DNA of 64,000 nt from Siphonodentalium dalli (taxonomy: Eukaryota > Mollusca > Scaphopoda > Gadilida > Siphonodentaliidae). The translations under genes and the position numbers were made by a program. Below are positions 1 through 10,481 of the stretch, one piece after another. The notes beneath the pieces were generated by a model. The model saw only the letters and a program-made list of their open reading frames with translations, searched no databases and was not told the DNA's origin. Location of the stretch: positions 82,873,980 to 82,937,979 of the forward strand of contig CP136063.1 in NCBI GenBank assembly GCA_032622095.1, read 5' to 3'. The stretch's first letter is position 1; each line of letters starts with the position of its first letter.

Positions 1-43
1 AACGACAGCGATTTCACAAACGGATTTAGTTTTCAAAGAAATA

Positions 44-406
44 TCACAGGATGATCGACGCCTCTTTACTTCCTCTTCTTCTCGCGAGAGCTGCGAGATC
101 TCGCGTGGTAGTTAGAGAGCACGTTCGAGGACGGAATTCACGATCGTCATCGAATCCATCTCCTCCGCGGGTTTCTGTGCCTTCGGTTGAAGCTAAATTA
201 GTAATACTGGAAGACCTAACCACAAAGGTCGGTTGTATCACAGTCGAGTCGTCGTCTGCTTCACTTATAGAGTTATCGACCTTGTCAATCTCCTCCTCGA
301 AGCACTGATCTGCAGGCTTCCGCTCAGACCTATGTAGTCCCCTGATCGTATCATGAATGTCCATAAACTGTCTTTTCAACAGAACGTCGTGTTGCCTCAT
401 TTCAAT
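44..406 (-). CDS. FAM167-like protein, terminal coding exon
   Basis: Last coding exon (120 residues plus TGA stop at 44-46) of a minus-strand gene. It opens straight after a good acceptor (minus-strand TTTCAG, complement of 407-409). Its first residues read IEMRQHDVLLKRQFMDIHDT. Joined in phase 0 to the exon at 3446-3646, the junction WLKQEL/IEMR..D..L.RQ.M.I...I..L matches the signature I know from vertebrate FAM167A/B (WLR+EL-EMR..D..LARQLM.LR..I..L). The rest is acidic and then Ser/Thr/Arg-rich, with no obvious domain, and ends SKEASIIL. FAM167 proteins are small and coiled-coil-like; their biochemical role is poorly known, so no function is assigned. Total length of 187 residues is normal for the family (about 160-215). 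The assignment rests on one motif of about 30 residues plus exact splice phase. Confidence 0.68.
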   Translation of the reverse strand: MEMRQHDVLLKRQFMDIHDTIRGLHRSERKPADQCFEEEIDKVDNSISEADDDSTVIQPTFVVRSSSITNLASTEGTETRGGDGFDDDREFRPRTCSLTTTRDLAALARRRGSKEASIIL

Positions 407-850
407 CTGAAATTCGAAATATGTGTTGGTATAAACAAGCGTATTATACATGTAGTTCAATACAGTAGTTGGTCCATGTATTTTCATACCCGTATATCAT
501 ACATTAACAGTAATATATTACTCCCCATTTTCTAATTGGTCAAATGCACGTACTGTTTTCATAGTCACGTGCATATTGGTGGATGTGTATGTAAGCTTGT
601 GGTAGATTCTTACTCCAGATTAAGATGACATTCACACTGATGTCGTTGTTCGAATGACACGTTATACCGAAGTATTGACATGCAGGGGCAATTCTGAAAT
701 AATCACATTGAGTCGAATGTCTATGGTTGTCCACCAATCGCAGAAGTGCAGATGTCAGTGTCGTTAATATTCAAATAAAAATAGTAGGAAAATTTGTAAC
801 ATGTAAGACAACCTATATAGTGTGTGTATACGCGGTTACGTAGCGTTTTT

Positions 851-1074
851 CCGAAGACCCATAACTCCGAAGGTCCGATTCTCCGAAGGTCAGATTCTCC
901 GACGCCCCGATTCTCCGAAAGCCCATAACTCCGAAGTCCCGATTCTCCGAAATCCCATAACTCCGAAGACCCATAACTCCGAAAGCCCATAACTCCGAAG
1001 GCCTATAACTCCGAACGCCCATAACTCCGAAGGTCTATAACTCCGAAGGGCCGATTCTCCGAAGGTCCGATTCT
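851..1074 (+). repeat. Left 16-bp array, two unit types
   Basis: Units read by eye, with A ending CATAACT or TATAACT and B ending GATTCT: A B B B A B A A A A A A B B. The six-base CCGAAN head is nearly constant, while the three following bases vary most. The array stops at 1075-1080 with a partial CCGAAG. Confidence 0.9.
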
Positions 1075-1711
1075 CCGAAGATCATGTTTTATCGCTTTTT
1101 AAATAGTGTACAGTCCAGTGGCGGGGTCAATGGGGCCCTAGGGAAGACCGCCCCCCAAAAACATGTCAAATGTCATGTAAACGTCAGGAAATCCCTCCTA
1201 GGCATTCAAATATTCACAGTGTTCCTGCCCAGGCATATCATATGCATGATATATCCCCCACATATCCCCCACATATGCTAATTAATGTGCACCCCTAAAT
1301 GGGAACTCTGGCTCCGCCACTGGTGTGCACCGGGTATATTATAACGAAACGCTGCAAGAATGTCAGAGTAGCCTAACATGCACAGGGGCGACAACTTCTT
1401 CCCCGTTCACCCCTGTACATTTTACTCTGGCATCTCATGGGCCAACGTAACGTTATAGTATCTGGTGTATAGTCAGTGGCGGGCCAGGATTCCCATTTAG
1501 GTGGGGGCAGTAGGAAAAGTTTGAATATTTTGATGCCCCATGAGCGATTTCCGGGCGTTTATATGACATTGGACATGTTTTGGTAGGGGCCCATATTGTC
1601 TGAAATAGCCAGTAGAGGTTTAATGGGGAAAGTGGGAATTTTGGGACCCCTTGGCTTCGCCACTGGACTGTACACTATTTAGTAAACGATAATACCCCGA
1701 TAAAACAAAAT

Positions 1712-1999
1712 CTTCGGAGAATCGGACCTTCGGGGAATCGGACCTTCGGAGTAATAGGTCTTCGGAGAATCGGCCCTTCGGAGTTATAGGTCTTCGGAGT
1801 TATAGTTCTTCGGAGAATCGGCCCTTCGGAGTTATGGGCTTTCGGAGAATCGGATCTTCGGAGTTATGGGCCGTCGGAGAATCGGGTCTTCGGAGTTATG
1901 GGCCGTCGGAGAATCGGGTCTTCGGAGTTGAGGGCCGTCGGAGAATCGGGTCTTCGGAGTTGTGGGCCTTCGTAGTAATAGGTCTTCGGAAAACCGGTC
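1712..1999 (-). repeat. Right 16-bp array, two unit types
   Basis: Reverse-complement units CTTCGGAGAATCGGRY (B) and CTTCGGAGTTATGGGY (A), left to right: B B A B A A B A B A B A B A B A A, then a degenerate unit. From about 1808 onward A and B alternate almost strictly, suggesting recent expansion of a 32-bp AB dimer, unlike the left arm. Confidence 0.9.
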
Positions 2000-2019
2000 T
2001 GACACCGTATACGCCTTGT

Positions 2020-2205
2020 CTGAGTCGCGGCCATATTGGATCCATCCAGCCCTGTTCCTTTTTTATAGTGCTGCAGGTCAATGTTCTGGAGTGGCATTCC
2101 ATATGTGGAATGCATGACTATTCAAAAGCTCCATATATGGAATGCTACTCCATACTTTTGACCTGTATAGTACTAAACATACGGAATGGGACTCGATGGA
2201 CTCCG
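2020..2205. mobile_element. MITE of the GCGGCCATATTGGAT family (degenerate)
   Basis: Begins with GAGTCGCGGCCATATTGGAT as in the copies at 28362-28553 and 32803-33024, and carries the same interior of palindromic CATTCCATATRTGGAATG words. The right terminus (GGAATGGGACTCGATGGACT) is diverged. Non-coding. Confidence 0.75.
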
Positions 2206-2404
2206 TGACAATGCGTATTCGAATGCGCCTCACTGTGTGTTCTTGAACGGTAGACGACCAAGACATGAACCGTGAGTGACGTTTCAAACACCGAGAATAG
2301 ACCCGACCAGAAACATATGCACGGGTTATGATGATTCTTACTCCCCGGTCTCTGGAGTAAGAATACTAACCCCCAAAGATGACGTCATTGTGTTTCTGGT
2401 CTGG

Positions 2405-3305
2405 TTTTTGTTCGCGGTATTCTCACACGGGTGGGGGAGGGGGGTCAATCGAAGACCGCTCCGAGCAATCAGAGGCCGCTCCGAGCAATCAGAGGCCGCT
2501 CCGAGCAGCCAACGAGGCACTTCGAGTTTTTGGAAACATGAATTTAGAACTCCGCACTGAACCAAAGATTCCGGACAAATGGAGAGGCATGTATTATCTG
2601 TTTTAGGTTTTCCCAGTAATATGGTTATTGTCCAGTGGGTGGTGGAACGACATATAAAACGATATATAATGCTGTATTTTAGGTGTCAGAAAATGGTCAT
2701 CCATGACGAAATACCGGCACTGTTGGCAAAACATCAATTATTTTGCACGGTAAAATATACTATCCGCCATCTACGATTGAATGTACTTGAAGTCAAATAT
2801 TACCCCAAGACGCCCCAGAAATTTTAGCCCAAAATTCCCCACAATAAGCATCCGAAGGAGGAAAATGTGAAGGGTGGTGTAGCGAAGATTTGCCGCAAGG
2901 AGGGGGCCTCGTTGACTATCACCGTTCAGCCGCGATGTACATTTAATCGTAAATAGCAAATATTGTATTTTTCTGTTCAAAATAGTGGATGTTGTTAACA
3001 GTGCCGATATTTTCGTAATGGGTGACCATTTTTTTTTGACACACCTACAGCATTATATATCGTTTTCTCTGTCGTTCAACCACTCACAGCGTACTGGAAA
3101 ACAACCATATCACTGGGAAAACCTAAAAACCAATAATACTGTCCGGAACCTTTGGTTTAGTGCCGAGTTCTAAATTCCTGTCTCCACAAATTACTCAAAA
3201 CTCGGAGTGCCTCGTTGGCTGCTCGGAGCGGCCTCTGATTGCTCGGAGTGGCCTTCGATTGATCCCCCCGTGTGATTCTGTCTTGGTAACCCGCCGTTCG
3301 CGAAC
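2405..3305. mobile_element. Large foldback element
   Basis: The left arm (about 2405-2705) and right arm (about 3017-3305) are inverted copies: GAGCAATCAGAGGCCGCTCC at 2464-2510 against GGAGCGGCCTCTGATTGCTC at 3225-3245, and on through TATAAAACGATATATAATGC against GCATTATATATCGTTTTCTC. A loop of about 310 bp separates them. The left arm has an extra copy of the GCCGCTCCGAGCAATCAGAG unit. No coding capacity. It lies in the FAM167-like intron. Confidence 0.85.
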
Positions 3306-3445
3306 ATCAAAGATTTCTGATTCGGGTACACCCATGGTATCATACAAATTATTACCCGTTATACATGTTTTCGAAAATGATTTGTCGGTTAGCCAAATGC
3401 GAATACTGTTTTGGAGGCTGAATACGAACAAATCACGTGACTTAC

Positions 3446-3646
3446 CAATTCCTGTTTCAACCATATAATTGCCTGAATGACGTCATCGATCCTATCGTCG
3501 ATCGTGTTGCCTCGCGGCTGCGCAACACTAAATTTCCGCCTTCTACCGTTAACTGCAGGCTCTGTATCTTTCGGTTCGAATCTCTTCGGTAGCTTTATAA
3601 CACCGGGGAGACTAGAGTGTCTGAGTGGAATCGAACCATTTTCCAT
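3446..3646 (-). CDS. FAM167-like protein, first coding exon
   Basis: 201 bases, exactly 67 codons, from ATG (3644-3646, context GGGCAATGG) to a consensus GTAAG donor (complement of 3441-3445). The last residues, IDDRIDDVIQAIIWLKQEL, fit the 'SIDEAI.WLRKEL' segment of FAM167 and continue directly into IEMR in the exon at 44-406. Upstream of the ATG the frame has a stop. A TTTTCAG acceptor lies near 3677, so the 5' UTR may begin at about 3676; a four-codon upstream ORF (ATG AAA CCT GCC TGA) would lie in that leader. The roughly 3.0-kb intron (407-3445) holds two foldback elements and one MITE. No promoter was identified. Confidence 0.65.
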
Positions 3647-3825
3647 TGCCCGTGTTTCAGGCAGGTTTCATTGGGCCTGAAAAGGTCAAGATCATTATCT
3701 GTTGATATTTTGCCCGAAAGTACGTATACTCCCTATTATATAGCATGAACAGTTGGTTGTACCACGGCCACTGGCATATACGCCAACGTTGCCAAATTGG
3801 AACATCGGCAGGACCATATCCAATA

Positions 3826-4214
3826 TTTAACCCATTACCCAACAAACCGGCCAAAAACGGCCAAATAAAGCTGCAACAGCCTAAATTATCTTGGGTCTGT
3901 CTCAATAAAACCGTACAAATATGGATATCATTGGAACCGGCTCATTGACCACATTGTGATGCCCTGTGCCAATGCATTCTCTTATATATGCGAGTCGACC
4001 ATAGGTCGCCTCGCATATATAAGAGAATGCATTGGCCTAAAAAAAATCTTTTTTTAACACTTTTTACCATTTTTTCTTACATTCTTTAACAATTTTATAA
4101 TTTTTAATGTGTTAAGCCAATGCATTCTCTTATATATGCGAGGCGACCTATGGTCGACTCGCATATATAAGAGAATGCATTGGCACAGGGCCCTTCTGTT
4201 TGGTAAAGGGTTAA
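3826..4214. mobile_element. MITE, AATGCATTCTCTTATATATG family
   Basis: Two self-complementary blocks at 3964-4044 and 4119-4194. Each is a hairpin of GCCAATGCATTCTCTTATAT and its complement around a short GTCGACC/GGTCGAC loop, and the two blocks are inverted copies of each other. Outer ends resemble each other (ATTTAACCCATTACC against GGTAAAGGGTTAAAT). The region left of 3960 is unlike other family members. Confidence 0.8.
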
Positions 4215-4621
4215 ATGAAACATATCATGATGCGCTGCAGCGGCTGCACCCAATTCCATTGAGATCCAGCAACCCATGACAAGTATACTAGCACATGGAT
4301 TGATAAAACACCAACCTTTCCAAATAATTTTAAAACGGAAAAACCAGTTTATACCCATATGAATATTTCAATGATTATGAAGATTCATGGCTGATTTCAT
4401 TGAGACCTCATAGCCAGTGTCTATATAAGACATGTGTGAGGATGGACACATATATTAACATTTCCAAATAAACAAGTGCGGCCGCACCTGATCCACTGCT
4501 AAAGTGTCTTTTCGATAGGGTGTATTAATTATCTGAAGTGGATTAATTCGAATGATGTTTTATTTCGGAATGCGTGCACCAATATATAAATAGACACCTT
4601 TCGCACAATGGACTACCATTG

Positions 4622-5250
4622 AAAAGAATTTCGAATGGCGGCGGACACACGTACCACAGTATCGATGGCATAGTAGGTGTGACCATTTATTATGGAGTTT
4701 TGTGACAATTTGTCGTCATAATTACTACGCCATAGCTAGCCATATCGCCCGCTGAGTTTCCGCAAATGAGTCGACTTGATCACCAAGGTTGATCTCTACT
4801 CATTACGTTTTGCTATATTGTATATTCTCTAACGATATATATAATTGCACGATCGATCTCCAGAATTGTCTATGACCGTGGCAATCCCTCATTCGGTCAC
4901 ATATCATGCACGTAGTACGTTTTATTGATATGATCTCAATGCATGTTTATCTACTTTAAATTAATTCCATGCGTATTAAGACAGTTCCCCAATTGCATTT
5001 GTATTTTGCGACGTTTGCGTGTTGAGTAAAGATCAACAGCGACAAGTCATTCAGGTATTTACATCTTAGAGAGATCGACCGTGATGCTGGTAGAGCTTGA
5101 TAGACTCATTGTGCGAATATGCAGCGGGCGACATGGCTAGCTATTGCATTTTAATTATGACGACCAACTATCACCAAACTCAACCATAATAAATTGTCAC
5201 ACCTACTATGTCATCACTAATGTCGTACGTGTGTCCGTATCCATTAACTA
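4622..5250. mobile_element. Long inverted repeat (foldback-like)
   Basis: The left arm (about 4622-4775) includes CATAGTAGGTGTGACCATTT and GCTAGCCATATCGCCCGCTG. The right arm (about 5098-5250) holds their complements, AATTGTCACACCTACTATG and CAGCGGGCGACATGGCTAGC. Arms are diverged with small indels. The spacer of about 320 bp shows no gene. Confidence 0.75.
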
Positions 5251-6024
5251 ATATATAGTAGTCGTAAATAAATCGGACGGTCCAAAACCTTTTCGCAGAA
5301 TTGGCGAGCATACACGAGTCCGTTTGTGAGAAAATCGTGCCGTTAAAACTTTTGGCCACTCGCAGTAAGGTGATTGCAACACCACCCAATTAATCAATGA
5401 CGAATGTCAAAACAAATTTGCTGAACTACCGTAATTATACCCAGAACAGATTGTTTTGGCTGTACCCCTTATTATGCCAGACGAAATGTGCGCCTGCTAA
5501 ATACGTTATTGCGCTAACTATACTTCGTTTTATCGACGTTATCAATAGCCAATTTGATATTTTTACAGCACCGAACTACACCGCAATTAAATTAGCCGTG
5601 AACCGCAGCTTTTAACATATCACTTAAGGTGTAAATCGAGGGCGATTTATGAGACCTCCAGCAGTTTCTGTCAGACGCCAGGCGCAACTATCGACAGTAC
5701 AAAAAAATCAAGCAACAGGTGAAATTGTACTGATTATGGTTACCGACAACCCCAATACTGTTCAACAGGTGCGTCAGGGAATGGCAAGGGTGGTGGGTGG
5801 TGGTGTACTAGCCCATGTCCCACACATATATATACAGATGCTCGTATTTGCATTGCGAAGAGTAACCTGATTTTTATGAATTCTTAGACTTGAACACGTT
5901 TTTTCTGTGGCATAAACGTTTCGGATAAAAGTATTTAAGGCCTAAGGTACTTACTTAACTACCTATTTGTTGTCACAGGAGCCCGACTGCATGTGTGTAA
6001 CAAAGAAGAACCAAATTTTAGGTG
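5251..6024. other. Unassigned stretch with one possible exon
   Basis: No repeat or gene recognised. On the plus strand, 5649-5769 reads MRPPAVSVRRQAQLSTVQKN and about 20 more residues before a plausible CAG/GTGCGT donor, and could be a first coding exon. No partner exon or family was found. Confidence 0.2.
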
Positions 6025-6263
6025 TTAACCGTTTCTATGCTAAATAGAGTTAAGTAAAAAAGAAAAGAAAAAAGGAATGGTCTATTGTTGATTTGAAGGG
6101 ATGTAATATAAGCAGACGACAGATTATACAAGTAAAGACCAGTGTCCTATTTATTGAGGGCTTGTTCAGATAATAAGTTCAAGTCGTTTGTTGAACTTGT
6201 TATCTGAACATTTCTATACGGGATAACTACTCACTATTGAGTATTTAGTTTAGAGAGGGTTAA
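6025..6263. mobile_element. MITE, TTAACCCTTTCTATAC family
   Basis: Ends TTAACCGTTTCTATGC and TAGAGAGGGTTAA form terminal inverted repeats. The inside has a GTTCAGATAATAAGTTCAAG hairpin with its complement near 6195. It shares ends and interior (GGTCTATT, GCAGAC, TTATCTGAACATTTC) with 14459-14717 and 46074-46323. Confidence 0.8.
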
Positions 6264-6756
6264 ATTGGTGTCAAATCGGATTGCGTCAGTTAAAACTAAC
6301 CTCCTAGGGATCCGCATGTGCTTTCTGTTAATGCGAACTCGAAATGATTAAAAATATTCATGCAGTGGTGTCCAATCAATCTTGCACTTGGTGTTTGCTG
6401 TGTTATGCCCAACTGTGTTCATTATCCGGTTAAACTTTGATATTTGGTCTGTATGGTTTGATCGATCGACCAATCGATGATTCGGGTGACCTCTACTTGA
6501 ACGTGATTACGACTCTTTAGTGAAGGCGGTTGACCGAAAGCATATCCAGATGCAATCTCAACGACTCCGTCATTTCCACTTTCGCATGGAAATTAAAGGC
6601 CCAATTAATGTTCAAACCCCCAGATCACATTATATAAAATATATGCCAAATTATATACTATTTGTTGTATTTTTAACTTATTCGATGTAATAAACTGTGA
6701 ACATGTTGTTTTTGTTGAAATATCGACGTCTGTTCTGTGCTAAAGTTTCTACAAAA

Positions 6757-6835
6757 AGTTTATTATTTTCAATGGAAGGGGAATAACTCTATATATTTAG
6801 ATATAGAGTTATTCCCTTTCCATTGAAAATAAACT
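6757..6835. repeat. Near-perfect short palindrome
   Basis: ATTTTCAATGGAAGGGGAAT continues to AACTCTATA, an 8-base spacer, then the complement to 6830. AGTTTATT/AAACT extends both arms outward with a small gap. It could form a strong hairpin or be a tiny MITE. Confidence 0.85.
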
Positions 6836-7286
6836 ATAGTTTGAATTCTGTTGCATTCTGGTAGCCATAACGGGGGGGAATGATTTTATTATTTCAGCTA
6901 TTTTCTATTACTCTATGGGCACCGTCTGAGATACAGACGTTCTAAATGGTGATGAATTATAGTATTTTAATCATATTTTATGGCATACATACTGTTTTTA
7001 AAACCGTATATCAAGGCACTATGAAATATAATCGCTGACTCGAAAATTAAATAGGCCTTTAAACTTTTAGTGAGGGCAGTTGAACGAAATCATATGCAGC
7101 TGGAATCTGAACGACTCCGTCATTTCAACTTTCGCACAAACCTCTCCTATAAATAGACACCATGTATACCTGACTATTTCAATCACGTGATTGATCATGT
7201 GCTTAAATTCGTCTGTTGACCGGGAAACTTGTCTGCTGGGCGTGAACTAATTATTGCTGTTTAATACTATTTATCGAACTATTTAT

Positions 7287-7815
7287 ACCCCATATAAAAA
7301 TCCACGTTGGTCCCATCGTGGTGGAACCGTGGTGGCACCATGGTGCCACCTTGGTTCACCGTGGTGCCACGTACCTTGGTGACAGCACAGTAAAGCACAT
7401 TTACCATGCTAGGAGGTATGATACCACCGCGGTGGCACCAATGTTTTACCAAGGTAGTAGCACAGTAAAGTTTTTTCCACCAAGGTGTCACCAATTTCCA
7501 CCACGGTGGTAGCACAATAAAATGCATTTACCATGGTAGACCGATACCACCGCAGTGGTAGCACAGAAACAATTTTTTTTTACCAAGGTGGCACCAAATT
7601 CCACCATGGTGGTAGCGGAGTTAAATATTTTTACCAAGGTGGGGCCAATGTATCACCTTGGTGGTAGAACTAGTACCAAGGCGGCATAAAGTCCCACCAT
7701 AGTGGCACTACAGTTAAGTTTTTCTACCAAAGTAACATCATACCATGGCCAAATACCCTAGTGGAACCAAGTATTTCACAATATGACAATAGAGTTTTTC
7801 AATCAAGGTACCACA
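7287..7815. repeat. CCATGGTGG-word repeat element, copy 1
   Basis: Dozens of degenerate, often palindromic words of the type ACCATGGTGG/CCACCAAGGTGG at irregular 10-40-base spacing, interleaved with TAGCACAGTAAAG phrases. The left end, CCCATATAAAAATCCACGTT, is the inverse of the right end of 13640-14270 (CCATGGTGGATTTTTATATG), so both appear to be members of one element family. Open frames here are repeat artefacts. Confidence 0.75.
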
Positions 7816-7851
7816 ATTAAAAGTGTGGGTCTCATCTACTAAATACTACTA

Positions 7852-8370
7852 TCTCATATATATTTTGAAGACCTCTGTCTGTCTGCATGTTTGTCTGTAT
7901 GTTTGTCTGTATGTTTGTCATTTATACAAATCTACGATTCTCGACCGATCGGGACGAAACTTGGTACGTGTGTGTAGTTTGACCAGGCGGTGGACGTTGT
8001 CGTATTGGCGAGCCCGTGCGGCGCCCGCTTCGCGCGTGCGCAGACGAGATCTCGGAAACGGGTGGAGCTATCGACTTGAAATTTGGTACGTGAATGTATC
8101 TTGCCCCGGATACGAATTTTATCGGGTCGCCGAGCCCGTGTGACGCCAGCTTCGCGCATGCGCAGACGAGATCTCGGAAACGGGTGGAGCTATCGACTTG
8201 AAATTTGGTATGTGAATGTATCTTGCCCCGGGTACGAATTTTATCGGGTCGCCGAGCCCGTGCGACGCCAGCTTCGCGCATGCGCAGACCAGATCTCGGA
8301 AACGGGTGGAGCTATCGACTTGAAATTTGGTTTTTTGAATAGCCCGGACAACGTCGGGCTCATCGGCTAG
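7852..8370 (+). mobile_element. Helitron-like non-autonomous element, type A, copy 1
   Basis: 5' end TCTCATATATATTTTGAAGA, then a TGTCTG/TGTTTGTC microsatellite, then tandem units of about 120 bp (GAGATCTCGGAAACGGGTGG ... CGCATGCGCAGAC). The 3' end is a hairpin, GCCCGGACAACGTCGGGC, followed by TCATCGGCTAG and then T. A 5' TC, 3' hairpin and terminal CTAG before T are the hallmarks of Helitrons. Similar tandem-unit elements are described from bivalves. No Rep/helicase is encoded. Confidence 0.82.
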
Positions 8371-8754
8371 TCTCATATATATTTTTGAAGACCTCTGTAT
8401 GTCTGTCTGTCTGTCTGTTTGTCTGTCATTAATACAAATCTACGATTCTCGACCGATCGGGACGAAACTTGGTACGTGTGTGTAGTTTGACCAGGCGGTG
8501 GTCGTTGTCGTATTGGCGAGCACGTGCGACGCCCGTGCAGCGCATTCGCAGACCAGATCTCGGAAACGGGTGTAGCTATCGACTTGAAATTTGGTATGTG
8601 AATGTATCTTGCCCCGGATACGAATTTTATCGGGTCGCCGAGCCCGTGCGCGCCAGCTTCGCGCATGCGCAGACCATATCTCGGAAACGGGTAGAGCTAT
8701 CGACTTGAAATTTGGTTTTTGAATAGCCCGGACAACGTAGGGCTCATCGGCTAG
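8371..8754 (+). mobile_element. Helitron-like element, type A, copy 2
   Basis: Starts immediately at the T after the CTAG of the preceding copy, with the same TCTCATATATATTTTTGAAG end, fewer internal units, and the same terminal hairpin (one base changed, ACGTAGGGC) plus CGGCTAG. Confidence 0.82.
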
Positions 8755-9368
8755 TCTATTATATATTTTGGAAGATCTGTCTGTGTGTCTGTCTGTGTGT
8801 CTGTGTGTTCGCGATGGACTCGAAAACGGCCGAACCGATTTCGATGAAACTTGGTATGTGGGGGTATTTTCGGCCGAGAACTGGCATAGGCCTATTAATT
8901 TGTCCGTGCGACGTGACCTTGACCTTGAAATCGGGTAATTTCAAGGTCAAACGCCCGAATATCACGGGATTTAGATGAAACTTGGTATGTGGGGGTACTT
9001 TCTTATGGCGAGTCTCTTAAGAATATTCATTTGCCCGTGCGACGTGACCTTGACCTTGAAATCGGGTAACTTCAAGGTCAAATCGCCAATTTTGATGGGA
9101 TTTCGACGAAATTTGATACGTGGGGTTACTTTTGTCCACTGATTGTATTGGACGGGTCCAATCGTGACCCCGAACAGACCTTGACCTTCAAAATGATCAA
9201 TTCAAGGTCAAATCGGGTAAAACCGGATGGATTTCGACGGGCACGTTTGTCGGGTACTTTTGTCCAGGCAGTGTTTTTGGACTGGTCAAATCGTGACCCC
9301 AATTGACCTTGACCTTCAAAATGGCCAATTCAAGGTCGAAGCCCGGACGAAGTCGGGTCACCTTCTAG
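8755..9368 (+). mobile_element. Helitron-like element, type B
   Basis: Abuts the type A CTAG. It starts TCTATTATATATTTTGGAAG plus a CTGTGTGT microsatellite. The interior has four or five diverged units containing TGACCTTGACCTTGAAATCG paired with TTCAAGGTCAA. It ends in the hairpin GCCCGGACGAAGTCGGG, then TCACCTTCTAG and T. Non-coding; frames through it are artefacts. Confidence 0.8.
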
Positions 9369-10481
9369 TTATTATATATACGGGCCCGGGTTCTATAATA
9401 TTATCAGTGGGAAAACAAATTATTTAAATTTTAACAAATTGAATTGTTAAACGTGATATTTTTTGCACTATTTAGTTAAACCATATTTTGTATCGAACCA
9501 AATGATACTAGCTTTTGGTGTGAGAAGATACATGTATGTAGTTGTTCGTAACAAACAATCGACATTAATTGTTAGACCCAAATCGGCCGCCCGATTGGTG
9601 AGTCGCGGCGCGGTATCACGTGGTGATGCTTGCGTCGTCTGCCGGAAAGCCTCAATGTTGACCATTTTGTAAAGGCGAACTGAACGACTCTGAATGGGGT
9701 TTTCGGATCTGGACGAATTCTTTAAAGGTAATAATTTCTGCCTTATGAGAACGCATCAATATAAAAGAATAGGTTCAGATGGACATGTTTAGAAAGAGAT
9801 ATACGTAGTCTACCCAAAATAGTCGCTGTTAATATCATTTCTACCTACATAATTAGAGGTAATTAGAGGTCATGATTGGTGTCCGCTAGTTTACATCGAC
9901 AATTTGCAAACGCATTTAATTTTTTAATCTGATGGATTAATCTTAGTTTTCAATTTGGATAACTACATAATTATGATATTGAACTCTGCTCAAGACGTTT
10001 ACATTTGATTGTTTTCGAGTACTATATAGCAGTATAATTAGTACGAAGTTTTTAATGTACGAAAACAAATTTAAAATGTGAGCGGGGAGAGAACTCTTGT
10101 CTCTCGTGCTGGAAAAATTGATTGACGGGGGGGGGGGGGCATGATTTTCTCTGATAATTCTCTCACAACTTACTATTTCTTAATATTCAGAAGGTATTAA
10201 TTGGTGGTGGCTGATGAGTACCTTGTATTGTAATGATCTGATGAAGCGTGTTATCATATGTTATTGACTTATTTTGTTTACAATTTTCTTCTGGACTGAA
10301 GTTTTGTTCACAATCAGTCACGCGGTAATTACAGTTTAGCGTGATTCCACTTAACCTAGTCGAAAATCTATGGGACAAAGATACCTTCAATGTATAGTAA
10401 AGTTTAGACTACCCTAAATTATTCCAGAAATTGCAGAATGAACCAGATACATACAGGCGACGAAAGACCGATGGTCTATTT
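9369..10481. other. AT-rich intergenic DNA
   Basis: No gene or repeat family recognised. Contains a 12-base G run near 10128-10139. The minus-strand open frame at 10187-10390 has no recognisable motif. Confidence 0.5.

Larger units (their letters stand above)
851..1999. mobile_element. Foldback element with 16-bp repeat arms
   Basis: Two arrays of 16-bp units face each other. The left arm (851-1074) has 14 units of CCGAAGRYCCATAACT or CCGAAGRYCCGATTCT. The right arm (1712-1983, plus one degenerate unit to 1999) has 17 units of the reverse complement. The core carries its own inverted repeats: AGTGTACAGTCCAGTGGCG near 1104 against CGCCACTGGACTGTACACT near 1656, and a further GTGGCGG/CCGCCAC pair near 1312 and 1470. 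This is the architecture of Foldback-type transposons. No transposase is present, so it is non-autonomous. Open frames reading through the arms are repeat translations. Confidence 0.85.

Noticed and set aside
721-1022. Repetitive frames reading SYGSSELW-type peptides
   Set aside because: 16-bp units give a 16-residue period in every frame; no coding signal beyond the repeat.
3560-3660. GGTTCGATTCC-like B box on the minus strand, considered as a tRNA
   Set aside because: No D-arm, anticodon arm or acceptor pairing; it falls within the FAM167-like coding exon.
7823-8708. Several open frames of 70-120 residues on both strands
   Set aside because: They are translations of the ~120-bp Helitron-like units and recur identically at 20121-20626.
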